A DNA stretch of 64,000 nt from Hexactinellida sp. DTS-2022 (GCA_028753945.1 JAPNXP010000004.1:868001-932000), one strand, 5' to 3'. Positions 36,170 to 48,050 are shown, counted from the stretch's first letter. Numbers and translations are program-made. Notes: generated from the sequence alone by a model not told the origin.

Positions 36170-36375
36170 GCTGGATTTTGTCCTAAAAGAGTACTGGAAT
36201 TTGTCCTAAAAACGTACAAAATGGAATTTGTCCTAAAGAAAACCCAATCTTGGAATATGTCCTAAAATATCTCCCGGAATTTGTCCTAAAGAAACCCCAA
36301 TCTTGGAATTTGTCCTAAAATATGTTGTTATATTCTGTCCTAAAAAAATACTGGAATTTGTCCTAAATCTTTGTT
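36170..36375. repeat. Left subterminal repeat array of the MULE-type gene
   Basis: About eight copies of GGAATTTGTCCTAAA or a close variant occur at irregular spacing (roughly 20-40 bp). They are the inverted counterpart of the array downstream of the gene at 38355-38700, where the same motif reads TTTAGGACAAATTCC. Arrays of this kind often serve as transposase binding sites in MULEs and foldback elements. That role is inferred. Confidence 0.7.
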
Positions 36376-36568
36376 TTTGAATTCGAGCCCTTTTGTATTA
36401 TTGTTAACACTAATAAATAAATGGTAGCTTAAAATAGTCTGTTAGAAAAGAAAACTATCAAGTGTGATTTTTATATTGAATACATAGCATTATATGGACT
36501 ATATATAGTCCAGTTGATGTAATGCAACTAATTTATTTATATTATTAACTCGTTCATTTTAATATCTC

Positions 36569-38179
36569 ATGGAATATTCTTTAGTTGAAGGTAAAAAGCT
36601 AAATTCAACTAACTATGAATGCGAAGGTTTTCGATATGTAAAATCAAGAGAATGTGAAACTACCATATATTTGAAATGTGCTTTATTTAGAACGCATTCC
36701 TGTTTATCAATTGGGAGAATCAATAAAATTACAAATCTACTTGAAGTTACTCGTGTCCATACTCACGATACAGAGTCTCATAATTGCAAGAAAATATTGC
36801 TTAGTAATGCAATAAAGCGCAAGGCTGAAATATCTACGGGTAATCTCCGAGAAGTATTTAATGAAACTTGCCGGGATGCTGATGGGGCATCTTCAGTTAC
36901 CTTTAGAAGTCTAGAGAGTAGCATGTTTAAGAGGAGGAAAATTCGACAACCAAAAATACCATCATCTGTTCAAGAATTTGATGCACTCTTACAGGATACA
37001 CAATATTCTGCGATTCATATACAAACGGTACTGCACTTGGATCAGGCAGCTATGATTTTTGGATCTGTTCGCATGCTTGACACTCTAAAGGAATCAACTG
37101 ATATCCAGTACGATGCGACATTTAAAGTTGTTCCCAAGCTATTTTTTCAACTTTTTACAATTTTTGTTAGCATCGATCGACATGTTCTGCCTGCACTCCA
37201 TATATTGATGACAAACAAAAGTGAAAAGTTATACAAAGCCGTAATAACAACAGTTCAGCAGTTATTACCGACTTTTAGTCCAACTTTTGCAATTGGAGAT
37301 TTCGAACTAGCTCCTAAGAATTCTTTTACAAAGGTTTTTCCTCACATTACCATAATTGGTTGTTGGTTTCATTATACCAAAGCAATTTATGATAGAGTCA
37401 AAAAGATTGGACTATCAAAGTTATATAAGAGAAATCAAAATTTTAGGGCATATATTCGCAAACTGATGGGGTTGCCCTTGCTTCCGGAGGAAGATATACT
37501 ACCTGTTTTTCTGTCTTTAGAGATCCCTTCGGTAGATTTATTAGATCCAGAAAAGGAAATGATTAGAAGATTTAGGATGTATTTTACTAAGACATGGATG
37601 AATGGTCATTGTAGCTTTTCTGTTTTCTATTATAAGAATGCTACAAATAACGGAGCGGAGTCGTACCATAAAACAATAAACACTTACATAAAAGTATCCC
37701 ATCCAAACATTTGGAATTTCATGTTCTATTTGAATAACATCATTTCTGATTTTGATTTGGAACTGCAACGGTTGAAGGAAGGTCATGCTACGACTAGAGG
37801 ATCTAACTCGGTAACAAATGCGAAAAGAGATCGAAGAAATGAGTGTAAACAACAACTATTGAATGGTTTTCTAAGTCCTATCGAATATCACAATGCAGTA
37901 TCTTTAACTATCGGTCGTGATGATTACACTCTCGGGCTAGTGCAACCACTAATACCGGACATTTCTGAAAATTTATCAGATGATTCAGATGAAAATGCGG
38001 ATGAATTCGAATATTGCCATGTTTGTCTATTCCAGAGGAGTGAAAATTTTGCACTTTTACACGATGATTTTGTTCATAGTGGATTTTGCAAAACCTGTGC
38101 AAATCGTCTGTGGGAGATGAAGGTTACGTGCCCTATTTGTAGGAATACAATAAAGGGAGTTTTAAAGATATTTCAATAA
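36569..38179 (+). CDS. MULE-family transposase with N-terminal FLYWCH and C-terminal RING finger
   Basis: The 536-residue frame has three parts. Residues ~15-72 resemble a FLYWCH zinc finger (GFRYVKS, C37, C45, H64, H66), probably for DNA binding. Residues ~150-400 match the MULE transposase core: QYDATFKV (D182), IGDFELA (D244), GCWFHYTKAI (CxxH) and NNGAESYHKTIN (E364) supply the DDE set. Residues 483-524 form a C3HC4-like RING finger: CHVC, H503, CKTC and CPIC. A RING domain could give ubiquitin-ligase activity or simply bind a partner; the sequence does not say which. The start ATG lies just after an AT-rich leader, and no intron is needed. The frame is open throughout. Arrays of GGAATTTGTCCTAA-type repeats flank the gene on both sides in opposite orientation. 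Confidence 0.88.
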   Translation: MEYSLVEGKKLNSTNYECEGFRYVKSRECETTIYLKCALFRTHSCLSIGRINKITNLLEVTRVHTHDTESHNCKKILLSNAIKRKAEISTGNLREVFNETCRDADGASSVTFRSLESSMFKRRKIRQPKIPSSVQEFDALLQDTQYSAIHIQTVLHLDQAAMIFGSVRMLDTLKESTDIQYDATFKVVPKLFFQLFTIFVSIDRHVLPALHILMTNKSEKLYKAVITTVQQLLPTFSPTFAIGDFELAPKNSFTKVFPHITIIGCWFHYTKAIYDRVKKIGLSKLYKRNQNFRAYIRKLMGLPLLPEEDILPVFLSLEIPSVDLLDPEKEMIRRFRMYFTKTWMNGHCSFSVFYYKNATNNGAESYHKTINTYIKVSHPNIWNFMFYLNNIISDFDLELQRLKEGHATTRGSNSVTNAKRDRRNECKQQLLNGFLSPIEYHNAVSLTIGRDDYTLGLVQPLIPDISENLSDDSDENADEFEYCHVCLFQRSENFALLHDDFVHSGFCKTCANRLWEMKVTCPICRNTIKGVLKIFQ

Positions 38180-38354
38180 AATGAAAACTTAATATTTACT
38201 CACCATTATTTTTCTGTTTTTCAATTTATCACAATCTTTCTATAATTAATTAGTGCTCATTTCTGATAATTCCCGTATACTGTTTGTTCTGTTATTAACT
38301 ATCTTTTTATATTAAATTGATTGATCTCTTCAAATTTTTATTAATAACAAATTC

Positions 38355-38700
38355 AGGTAGTTTTTTAGGACAAAGTCCAAGCTTGGTTATAAAGCGTTTA
38401 GGACAAATTCCGGTAGTTTTTTAGGACAAAGTCCAAGCTTGGTTATAAAGCGTTTAGGACAAATTCCGGTAGTTTTTTAGGACAAAGTCCAAGCTTGGTT
38501 ATAAAGCGTTTAGGACAAATTCCGGTAGTTTTTTAGGACAAAATCCAAGCTTGGTTATAAAGCGTTTAGGACAAATTCCGGTAGTTTTTTTAGGACAAAA
38601 TCCAAGCTTGGTTATTCATTAGGACAAATTCCGATATTGTTTTAGGACAAATTCCAAAGGCAGATGTTAGGACAAATTCCAATATTGAGTTAGGACACAT
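38355..38700. repeat. Right subterminal array with a 56-bp unit
   Basis: Four to five near-identical 56-bp units each carry two GGACAAA motifs in the same orientation, and a decayed tail follows to about 38700. The unit begins GGTAGTTTTTTAGGACAAAG. High identity between units suggests recent amplification. The array lies about 180 bp past the transposase stop codon. Confidence 0.8.
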
Positions 38701-38922
38701 TCATGTTTCCCCTTTGATCCTTTAGTAAATACATGCTAGGCTTAAGTTAATAGTTATATCATGTTCTTATGGTTACTAATTTGTGGTTGGAATTTGAATG
38801 ATATATGACCCACGACCGTTCTTGGCGTTCACAAAAATATTCGCATGTGATTCGAGGCGTTCTCGAACACCTTTTGCAAGATGCTATGATTTTTATGCCG
38901 TAATTCCTATATGACATGCTAT

Positions 38923-39903
38923 CAGGGATGCCAACCTCTAGAAACCAAAAAGCGGGTGGTTTTCATTTTGTCAGGAGTTTTACTAAAATAGCGGGAGGTC
39001 GAAGAAGGAATAGCGGGAGAAAAGCGGGAGCCTCAAAATAAATGCTATTTCTTTGAATCTATCATGATTGGAACGTTACAATATCAGTATTTATTATGTT
39101 TGAATATCTACAATTAGGAAACGCATATTTTTCTAGTTATTTCAATCAAATTTCTTCCTGAGTATCTCGTATTGACCCAATGTATGATTAATACAACAAA
39201 AACGAAATAGATAGATTAATGAATTTTAAATTTCTACAAAGTATGTATTTTTAATAGATATACGTAGATGTAGCAGACAGAAATATCTTCAAACGTTCTC
39301 GTAATTTACGGACATTTTTCTTGAGATTTCAAGGATTTTCATGACGATTTAACTTTCGTTGCTATGGGGTAAAAGGTATAGATAGAAAAATCCCATTTTC
39401 ACTTTCAATTGAAGTTGAATTAACTTTCAGTTTGACTTTGACATTCCGGAGCAACGAAGTACTATTAGACAATAAAATTTATAAAACGTGTGATAAGCTC
39501 ATTCCACCCGTGGTTCCATAGATCGACATATAAACTAAACGAGAAAGAAATTCACCATCGTATCTAGTATAACAACTTTCTGCAGGATGCACTGCAGGAT
39601 GCAGGTACAAGGCCATCTGGATATTCTTAAGATTCCTTAGCCCACCTATTATTAATACACTACAATTATATTTAATTCAAATTTCGAAGAAATTCTTAAT
39701 TAGCTAACTTACAAGTAATACGAGTAGAACAAAACTGGTACTCGTATCTTGACTAATTTTAGCAAAGAATTCCGTTATTTACTTATATATCATAAAATCT
39801 AAATATATAAACAATTTCCAAAAAAGCGGGACTTTGAAAAGTTTGGCGGGAGGTCGGGAAGATGGGAGAAAAAAGGCAAAAAGCTGGAGGGTTGGCAACA
39901 CTG
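38923..39903. mobile_element. Nested hAT-like MITE with GCCAAC ends
   Basis: The left end reads CAGGGATGCCAACC and the right end, reversed, CAGTGTTGCCAACC. A 7-bp direct repeat ATGCTAT flanks it (38916-38922 and 39904-39910). Subterminal AGCGGGA(G) motifs occur on both sides in inverted order. No coding sequence was recognised inside, so it is presumably non-autonomous. It lies within the 35915-40047 element and is therefore the younger insertion. Confidence 0.75.
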
Positions 39904-40324
39904 ATGCTATATCTACAGGAATTTCTATTGCAACGATTATGCTCTTACAACACGGAGAACGAGGTGTGCTTGTGTCCGTCCAACAGTGGGAGGAGCCTCT
40001 AAGGACTCTGGTGCCCAGGGGCCTCCATACCCCATAATCCGTCCCTGCATAGACCCATAACTCGTTTGACGTCTGTCTAATTTTATGTTGTCTTGTCATC
40101 AAAATTGTGGGTGGATTGGATAAAAAACTGAGAAAATTAATTGCACATATCTACTTTTCTGACGTCATCGTCCTGGTACTTGGGTTAGAAAACTAATAGA
40201 TCGTTGTTAGAGTGTAAATGATATCTGCATGTGTATTTTCAGATTTTTAGAGCATATAGACTTTCCTGTTATTTATGGACAAACAAACAAACAAACAATG
40301 AAAAATTGTGTTTGTAATAGACCT

Positions 40325-40732
40325 TATTATAGGAAAATAACGCTCCATGAAATTAACGTCATGTAAATTAACGCTCATAAATTAAAGCGATTGGGAGCAA
40401 AAACATTTTCAAATACATGAGATTGACGCGATTGAGGGGAAGAACATTTTTATATACATGAAATTAACGGGAATAAAATATTAAATCATTAATTTACTTA
40501 ATAATTAATTTCTTATAAATACGATTTCTTCTCCCAAAATAGGCTTACAGTCTACTTGATAGTCATGGTTATCCAGGCATACCCATTTCACCATTTACAC
40601 ATAGGAAAATATGTAGTTTACAATTTTATAACTGAGCTGGAAATTAAGGTCATTGAAATTAACGTTCAAGGAAAATAATGCAATTTGGAGCAATTCGCGT
40701 AAATTTCATGGAGCATTAATTTCTTATAATAT
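40325..40732. repeat. Foldback MITE with ATAACGCTCCATGAAATTA ends
   Basis: TTATAGGAAAATAACGCTCC at the left is mirrored near 40700-40732 (GGAGCATTAATTTCTTATAA). Internal AAATTAACG words repeat in both directions. Confidence 0.65.
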
Positions 40733-40871
40733 TGTAAATATAGAAATACTGCTACCTTAGGATTTTGTTCAGTTATGGCAAAAAATAAATGGATAATGAA
40801 TGATCTTTTTACACTTAAAAAAATATAAATATTTGTATTCAAATATACTGTAATAGTTAACTAAATATTAC

Positions 40872-41180
40872 CTGTTGAACAGTTGAGATAGAGACCCTCT
40901 GATGAATAACAATTATCTACACCCCATCCGTCATTCCTACAATCGAGTAGTGATGATTCATTCCCAATACATATCACGTCATCAAGCCAAAATTCTGTGG
41001 TGATGCTGTTACCATGTCTGTAGGTGACATAAGTGGTAAAACCCAACTGTTTACAAGCAACACGACTTTCTTCTGAGCCCCATCCGTCGTCACACACAGT
41101 TCCCCATCGACCACTGTGATATATCTCAAGTATTCCATCATCAGTACCGCTACCATAGAGACGAAGTGTGCCATCTGGTA
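40872..41180 (-). CDS. SRCR-domain exon 12 (type A1)
   Basis: The exon encodes one SRCR domain (PDGTLRLYGSGTDDG to LYLNCSTG). It has six cysteines and the A1 signature CIGNESS, which it shares with exons 7 and 2. Splice sites are AG before TACCAGATGG and CAACAG followed by gtaata. At 309 bp it is three bases longer than type B, the extra codon being at the 5' edge. It has NCSTG where exons 2 and 7 have NCTTG, and YVTYRHG where most have YVSYRHG. It is the last exon of the incomplete first five-exon unit. Confidence 0.92.
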
Positions 41181-41339
41181 CTAAAAAAATATTTGTTCAT
41201 ATTATCACAATTATATATATTTACTATTCCACATGTTTCAATTTCTAATTTAAGATCAATGAGAAATAGTTGATATAAATTTCTAGAAATGTAAGCAAAT
41301 TAAAATAGTTTTGAAGCTAGCTGTGCTAGTTCTAAAAAT

Positions 41340-41598
41340 CGTTTCCATACCTACCAACCTATTTGAGTCATAGCCCTGTACAGGGCTCCAATTTTCCCCT
41401 GTACATTGGCCAAAGTCCCTATACACCTCCCAAAAATGAGATGCATTATTTGACGTATCATTTGACTCATAAATAGTAATTAAAAATCCCTGTACAAATG
41501 GAAAAAATCCCTGTACACCTGTACATAACAGCCAAAATGGTTAAAATCCTTGTACTCAGGGCCGTAGCCATGTGTCCTGGGGCCCCCCGACTATATAA
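41340..41598. repeat. TGTACAGGG repeat and truncated hAT-type MITE
   Basis: Repeated CCCTGTACA words (41370-41530) are shared with 2045-2120 and 14035-14460. At 41569 a CAGGGCCGTAGCC end, like that of the 61782 MITE, is cut off by the start of the foldback-family copy. Confidence 0.6.
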
Positions 41599-42560
41599 GA
41601 TAGAAACAAACTTTCAATTTATCAATTGGTCTTTATGCCACGTACCACCTATACAAGTGGGTCTTGACACCTTGAGGTGATTATGACATCGTCAAAAAAA
41701 TGTGTTTTCACAATTTTGTGAATTATACAATTCGAATGGGTTGGTTGGTGTTGGGGTGATCACCCAACACGCACATAAAAAATGCTGAGTCATCACCTAT
41801 TGTATTTACTGAAGCGTGAATATCTCTAAAATTAAGTGAGCTAAATGGAAGCTTCCACCACTATAAGGGTCGTTGCCTTCTGAAACACCTTTCTGAAATA
41901 ATTTAACACCTGCATAGTGATGATGACATGGCTAAAAAAATCCAAAATTGCAGCTGTGCCGACACATTTACCTTGGATGCACTATCAATTACCCAACCGG
42001 TAGCCACCAGAAGATAGTGCCACCAAAGGGAAATGCGTCGGCACAGATGCAATTTTGGATTTTGGATTTTATTATTGGTCCGTATCCTCTACACAGAACA
42101 GAGTTTTATTAACTAAGAGCCCAAATTTTCAGGATATGTGTCTCATGGGTTACAGATGTGGACTTGGGGTTACGACTTTTGATTAACATATTTTGGGCAC
42201 ATTTTTAACACCTTTCAAAATTTGTATGGACAATAACTCAAAAATGTTATACCAAACACCCAATTTTTATTTCACCATTGAATTCATCTTAGAATTCTGC
42301 GTCTGTTGGGAGATGAATAATTTTAATAAAGGATTTATTCATGCCATAAATGGGGGTTGAAATTTCTTTGTTTACTCACACTTCATTTTCAGTAAAACTG
42401 TTAAATCTAATTCCGTTGTTTCAACTTGGAATAATTATATTGATTCAACTTGTTAAATCTTACGCTATTGTTTCAACTTGCGATAATTATATTGATTTAA
42501 CTTATAAATTCCATCTGCTTCTATTTAATTGTAGTATTACTAGACAGTGGATTAAATAAA
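41599..42560. repeat. Copy of the hairpin-bearing foldback family
   Basis: The order is the same as in 10690-11600, with the hairpin at 41938-42065. The palindrome module is absent, and ATTATTGGTCCGTATCCTC takes its place. Confidence 0.75.
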
Positions 42561-42639
42561 ATATATAATATAAGGAATTTGTTGACCTAAATCAACTCAC
42601 CGTGGATAACATTGCTTAAAATAATTAACTAATAATTTA

Positions 42640-43560
42640 ATTTATTATTAAATCTCGATTGTTGTTTGTGTGTTTGTGTGTTTGTTTGTTTGTCCGGATT
42701 GTATTAAAGTGATGGGGATTAGAAACCGCATTAATATATGAGATATAAACTAACTATCAAATGTTATAATTGGTAAACAAATAATATAATAGGTAAACAA
42801 GTATGCTGAACACGAATTTCGCATTTATAAATTTCTAATATTAATATTTGTTGTTGTTTACACAAAATAGGTAAACAAATTAATTATATTCAAAATCAAC
42901 CTAGAAGTTAGCTTTCAACGGGTATTATAGGTAAACAAGTATGCTTAACTTCTAGTAAAAAAACGTTATAGTAGGGTCCTATACTATAGTTTTATACTAT
43001 AAGATGCACAGTTCTAAAATCGTTCTGTCGGACTTCCGACCGGCCGGCCGTACGCGCTCGCTTGACTAGACCATTGGGAATGGAGATTTCAAATTTTGAT
43101 AGAAGATAGAGAATTTTCTGGAGATGTGGATCTCGAAGCCCGATTTCTCAATTTCGTTTTTGTTCGTCAGTTAAATCGAAATTTGTATTCTTATCCAGTT
43201 AATCTATTAGAATTCGAATTATCAATTGAAAATATAGAGGTTGTATTCTCTTAAGGATGTTCTTTCTATTTATCAATTAAAATTAATAGGTCGCTAACCA
43301 ACTCTAGGTCTTATTAACAATTATTTACATAAATCAGCCAAAGGATGATGTAAATTCTATTATTCAAAATAGTTACATAAATACTACGCGTATTCCTATT
43401 TCTATTTGTAATAACGAGCCCTTCGGTCTCGGTCGCTTCGCGACGGATCACTCTCTCACAAAAGTCGCTTCGCGACTTTTGCTTGTTCGTGTTAGGCACT
43501 ACGCGATACAATTAACGGCCGCTTTGCGGCCTTTCTCTCCCCAAAAGCAATAACATTAAT
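42640..43560. other. Intron with decayed repeats
   Basis: ATAGGTAAACAAGTATGCTGA units at 42770-42960 belong to the minisatellite tandem at 49940-50400. A CTTCGGTCTCGGTCGCTTCG segment at 43420-43530 recurs near 49785. No gene was recognised. Confidence 0.45.
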
Positions 43561-43857
43561 AATGCAGTTCACCTGTGGCTAGTGAATACACACTATTACT
43601 TAATAACGCGCCTAATTCATTTTAGGTTGTGATTAGTTACTGTAATTTGTTTGGGAAATTATGTTATGTAAGTTATTCTCATAACTCAATAGTTATTAAT
43701 TATTAGTTAATTAATAGCTTAATAATTCTTAAGGGTAGCTCGTTCAGCTATATTAAAAGGTTAGCTTGTTAGCTCAAATAAATTGAAACATGTTTTTGGT
43801 TGGCAAATTATACGCAATTAAATATTTTAGTAAATTGTATTGCAAAGTAAATGATTA

Positions 43858-43966
43858 ATTCTGGATTTAATCTCTGCATAATAATGGTTTAAAGGTGAGA
43901 ATAAGACCGCTTATTGGTCCTATTCTCACCATTAAACCATTATTATGCTGAGGTAAATCCAGGGTT
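43858..43966. repeat. Hairpin MITE
   Basis: About 45 bp beginning CTGGATTTAATCTCTGC are repeated in reverse as far as GAGGTAAATCCAG, with GACCGCTTATTGGTCC at the tip. Confidence 0.75.
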
Positions 43967-45100
43967 GCAAAATATTTGATTTAATTAATAGTATAGTAAC
44001 AAACATTATCTCACTATAAACCATTTATTTTACAGGAGCTGAATCCTGGGTTAGTGAATTAATTAATTAAATTGATAGCAATAATGAACATAATACATCT
44101 CATCATTAGACAGAACTTAAATCATAGATGAATAAATTGCTTAATTTCTTAATTTAAGTATAGGTTAGAAGTTTCGAAATTCCATTCATAGTCTTATTAA
44201 TAGGAAGCCAATATACTAAGTGTAATAAATAAATCAGAGAAGTCAACTACTCTAGTGCATTCTTGTTAACCAAACAAATCAGATCACCCACATAGTGTTA
44301 AAATAATAGGACACATTTTAACTAAATAACTTTCGTTAAGTAAGTGCGTAAAGTTTGATAATTTTCACAAAGGTGTTCCATTATTCATATAAAATTTATA
44401 CTAATCGAGTCAAATTTGCAAAAGTTATTAAGGAAAATGTTACCGTGTGATGTCATACTCACAATATTTCGCTTAGAAAACCAATAGACCCATGTCGGCG
44501 TGATGTCGATATGTTTTACTGCTCCTATATCCAAATTTCAGCACTCTAGTTAATATGGTCTTGTCAATCAATTACAGACAAACATCCCCACACACAAACA
44601 ACAATTCCGCTTTTAATATATATATTAATCGTTAAATAATCAAACATTTGAAGTCTTCACAAGTCAAACATTAATTAAATTATATTGAACTAAGATGAAA
44701 TGTAATTTAAACATTGTAATTCTAGTTAAATTAAACATTTGCAACCAGAAGAAGCACACTCCCATCCCGTCTGTGAAGGGTTTTAAAAGTACATTTTCAT
44801 TTTTAAAGTTAGAAAACAAAGTAAGACTGAATAAAAGCAAAATCATTGTTCAAGTTACATGTATTTATCAATAACAATGAAGTCACAAAATCTGGTAATA
44901 ATTTTACTAGCCTTATCATTCCAACCACTTGCCAATAAAGCAATTTTATTATTCTCAAAAAGAATAAATAGAGTTACATAATTTGATTCCATTTGTATTA
45001 AGAATTCATAAATATAAAATCAAAATTTGCTTAAATATGAACGAGTATATTCTTTTAGTTACAGTAACTAATTAATTTCAAAAACTACTTTTAAATTTAC
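43967..45100. other. Intron with no recognised feature
   Basis: AT-rich sequence; no exon, RNA gene or intact element was seen. Confidence 0.35.
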
Positions 45101-45406
45101 CTAGTGAGCAGTTGAGATAGAGACCCTCTGATGAATAGCAATTGTCAACACCCCACCCATCATTCCTACAATCGAGTAGAGATGATTCATCTCCAATACA
45201 TATCACGTCATCAAGCCAAAAATCTGTGGTGATGCTGTTACCATGTCTGTAGGTGACATAAGTGGCAAAACCCAACTGCCTACAAGCAACAAGACTTTCT
45301 TCTGATCCCCATCCGTCGTCACATACAGATCCCCATCGACTACTGTGATATATCTCAAGTATACCGTCATCGTTGCCGCTCCCATAGAGACGAAGAGAAC
45401 CATCAG
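45101..45406 (-). CDS. SRCR-domain exon 13 (type B306)
   Basis: A single six-cysteine SRCR domain is read from ADGSLRLYGSGNDDG through ITTDFWLDDVICIGDESS to LYLNCSLG. The acceptor is the AG before CTGATGGTT, and the donor reads CTCACTAG then gtaaat. That donor and the ending NCSLG are shared with exons 3, 5 and 8 and not with the A-type exons. The reading frame continues into the flanking intron on both sides without a stop for a short way, but the splice sites line up with all the other exons. A short MITE (45467-45625) sits 60 bp upstream in the intron. Confidence 0.92.
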
Positions 45407-45466
45407 CTGATAAAAAGTTAGTGATAAAAAGTATAATATTTAGTATGTGCACTCCATAGAGTGCGG

Positions 45467-45625
45467 CATAGCCTACTTAATTAATTACAGCTAGACATGC
45501 TGCATAAACATCGAAAAAATAGGAGAAAAAATTATAAGGTGGTTTGCGTTGGTAATTTTCTTAAAATTTCGTAGATATATTACACCCGTGATGCAGCATG
45601 TCTAGCTGCATTTAAGTAGGCTATG
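45467..45625. mobile_element. 159-bp MITE with CATAGCCTACTTAA ends
   Basis: Arms of about 38 bp are inverted (CATAGCCTACTTAATTAA on the left, CATAGCCTACTTAAAT reversed on the right). They are flanked by AGTGCGG and AATGCGG, a 7-bp duplication with one mismatch. The terminal motif differs by one base from that of the RT element over 14 positions. It lies in the SRCR intron just upstream of exon 13. Confidence 0.78.
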
Positions 45626-46290
45626 AATGCGGATACTAAATATTGCGAAGGACTCGTAAATAAAAGATACAATTGTTGTAAATTTGTTCGTTCCTAATGA
45701 ATTGGAAACATTATACGTCTAGAGAGCTGAAATTTGTATATAAGTGAAACTTAGAGGTAGTGGTTTCCTAAGCGAAAAAATTGGGATTGTGAGATGTCAC
45801 GACTATGAGTATAAAATTTGTAAAATTATCAGTTATTAAACACTTACTTAACATAGGTTATTAGTTAAAATGTCTTATATTATTTAACACTATGTAGGAC
45901 CATTGTAGGTGAACTGATTTTTTTAGTAAACAAGAATGCATTATATTAGAAAATAACTGCCCTTTTCTGCCTTTTACTATATCCAGTAGACCCTAGTTAA
46001 TCCGAAATGCGGTGTTCTGATTCAAAAATTTCTGTTCTAATTTGTGAAGTAAATAAATACATTTCCTATAGGCATCTATAAAAATCAGAACCTCGATAAT
46101 GCGAACCAAAGTTATCCAAACTTTTGTAATCCAAACAAAACATCTAATGTACTATTTAAAATATTTGTTCGAGAGTTATTAGTTACTAGCCGAAAGCCGC
46201 TTTTCTGGAAATTCTTTTTTCGGGGGCTTTCGGCCCCTTCACAAAATTTATCGTTCACTGGTATAATTGTATGATAGACACATGATAGAT

Positions 46291-46783
46291 CAGTGGTTCC
46301 CAACCTTTTTTAACTCGTGAACCCCCTGATACCCGAAAATTTGGTGGTGCACCCCCAAGTATACATGTAATTATAGTTGAGCGAGCGCAGCGAGCGAGAA
46401 AAATTTTCTGGGATGAAGAGGATTTTCAAATATAATTGAGTAATACTAATAATTTATGACAACAATATTTTGCTGATTTAGGGAGGATAAAATTATGAGG
46501 TGCATCAATATTGGGGGGGGGGGGCGAATGCCCAAAGGTAGGTTGTGGTAAATGGACCAGTACGGACCAAGCCCTCTTTGAAAAAGCGTCGGGTAACTTA
46601 CAGTACACATAGTAATAAATTAATATAGTCGAGTAATCAGAATTTAACTTGTAGATTATAACTATATTTAAAAAACTTTATTTAAAAATGCTCAATACTC
46701 ACTCCGCTCCTTGTCTCGTGCACCCCCGAGACGTATCCCGTGCACCCCCAAGGGGTTCATGCACCCCAGGTTGGGAACCACTG
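46291..46783. mobile_element. hAT (Charlie-like) MITE, 493 bp
   Basis: Ends CAGTGGTTCCCAACC and GGTTGGGAACCACTG are perfect inverted repeats, flanked by an exact 8-bp duplication TGATAGAT (46283-46290, 46784-46791). A G-run of ten lies near 46513. Confidence 0.92.
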
Positions 46784-46849
46784 TGATAGATGCACTAATT
46801 AATATAAGTACTAAGTATAGTTACTTTATTGCAGAACTTTGGGATTTAC

Positions 46850-47690
46850 AACACAATCTGCTCCCACGCGAGCGCGTCCTTAGAACTTGCTACCGGGCCT
46901 GCGGCCCTTGCTTGTATTCAAAGCAAATACTTTTCTATTGTTATGCTGGTTGTATTTAAATATTGTAAAATGTAACGAAAAATATACGGAAATTATACAT
47001 CCCCTCTCCCTACGTCACGTTTTTCGCCATTTTCGAAAAAAAGTAGGTCTGTCACGTTCGTAATCCTTCCCCCCTTGGAAGCGTTACGTAACATTCGAAG
47101 GCCTCATACACAAGTTGATTATATGATGGGAAATCACATAGGAATTATTTTAACAGCCCGCTAGCCTATGACAAATGACTTATATAGAGTGACATTTAGC
47201 AGATTAAATCCCAACCTCTTTCAGCTGTGACCCACTATATCTAAGCAGTATATTATACCCGTTGACCCCAGCTTTAGGTTTATATAAGAAGAATAAAAAA
47301 TCATAAAATACTAATTCAGTAAGCGCCGGAATATTGATGCTAAAAAAATTATAGATAAGCTTGTCAGTATGAAATATACCAACTCCAAATAATATAAATT
47401 AACGATCATTAAGGAACTATACAACTCCTTGGACCAGGTGGGAAATCAAATAGACACATTGGAATGTTAGAAATGTATGGGTAGACTGTCCGTAGACAGA
47501 CGGAACACAAAAAACTGATTCTATGAATGAACTTCCTCTCGACCAATTAAATTAAAGTCTCAGATAGGCATTCTATAATGCACACTTAACAATTGATAGA
47601 GGTACTAAATCCTTTTATAACTAATTGAATGCTAGCTGCTAATCCATACTGGAAAACCCTCGAATTTAATTGGCTAAAGTTTTGGCACCT
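46850..47690. repeat. Dispersed repeat related to 17131-17960
   Basis: Recognisable blocks include GACACATTGGAATGTTAG and CTCTCGACCAATTAAATT. Related copies are at 12180, 17700 and 59770. Confidence 0.6.
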
Positions 47691-47865
47691 TTCGGGATGG
47701 AAGATGTGAATATTTTTCTTAATAATTCATTATTCAGGGTGGTTGGGTGACCTCTAATTGATATACAAAATTTGGTTCAGATCTGTTGAGAACTCTAAGA
47801 GGAGATGTGAGGACAAACAAACAAACACACACACACACAACTTTATATATATAGATATTTCCATA

Positions 47866-48050
47866 GACAGAACAGGGCTCTTTATCTCCATATATAGGGA
47901 CATAATAAAAAAAACCAGCGAATTTAACACACTTTTATGGAGAATTTCCTTATAGGGAGTCGAGCTTTTTTTATCAAAACTTTGTTAAAAAACGCTGGTT
48001 TTTAAAAAATATGTCCCTTTATCTAAGATATAAAGATCTATTCTGTCAGT
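47866..48050. repeat. Imperfect inverted repeat
   Basis: AGACAGAACAGGGCTCTTTA...AGGGACATAATAAAAAAAACCAGCG is mirrored by CGCTGGTTTTTAAAAAATATGTCCC...ATTCTGTC. Confidence 0.6.

Larger units (their letters stand above)
35915..40047. mobile_element. CAGGG-ended DNA transposon carrying a MULE-type transposase gene
   Basis: The ends read CAGGGCCGGATTA on the left and, reversed, CAGGGACGGATTA on the right. An exact 8-bp duplication CATAGACC flanks them (35907-35914 and 40048-40055). An 8-bp TSD with a CAGGG terminus is usual for hAT elements, yet the only transposase inside is of the MULE type. Either this is a MULE with hAT-like ends, or a MULE inserted into an older hAT-type element. A second MITE (38923-39903) is nested in its right half. 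Confidence 0.8.

Noticed and set aside
38355..38640. Regular 56-bp repeats that might suggest a CRISPR array
   Set aside because: There are no variable spacers: the whole 56-bp unit is conserved. The context is a eukaryotic transposon with the inverted motif on the other side.
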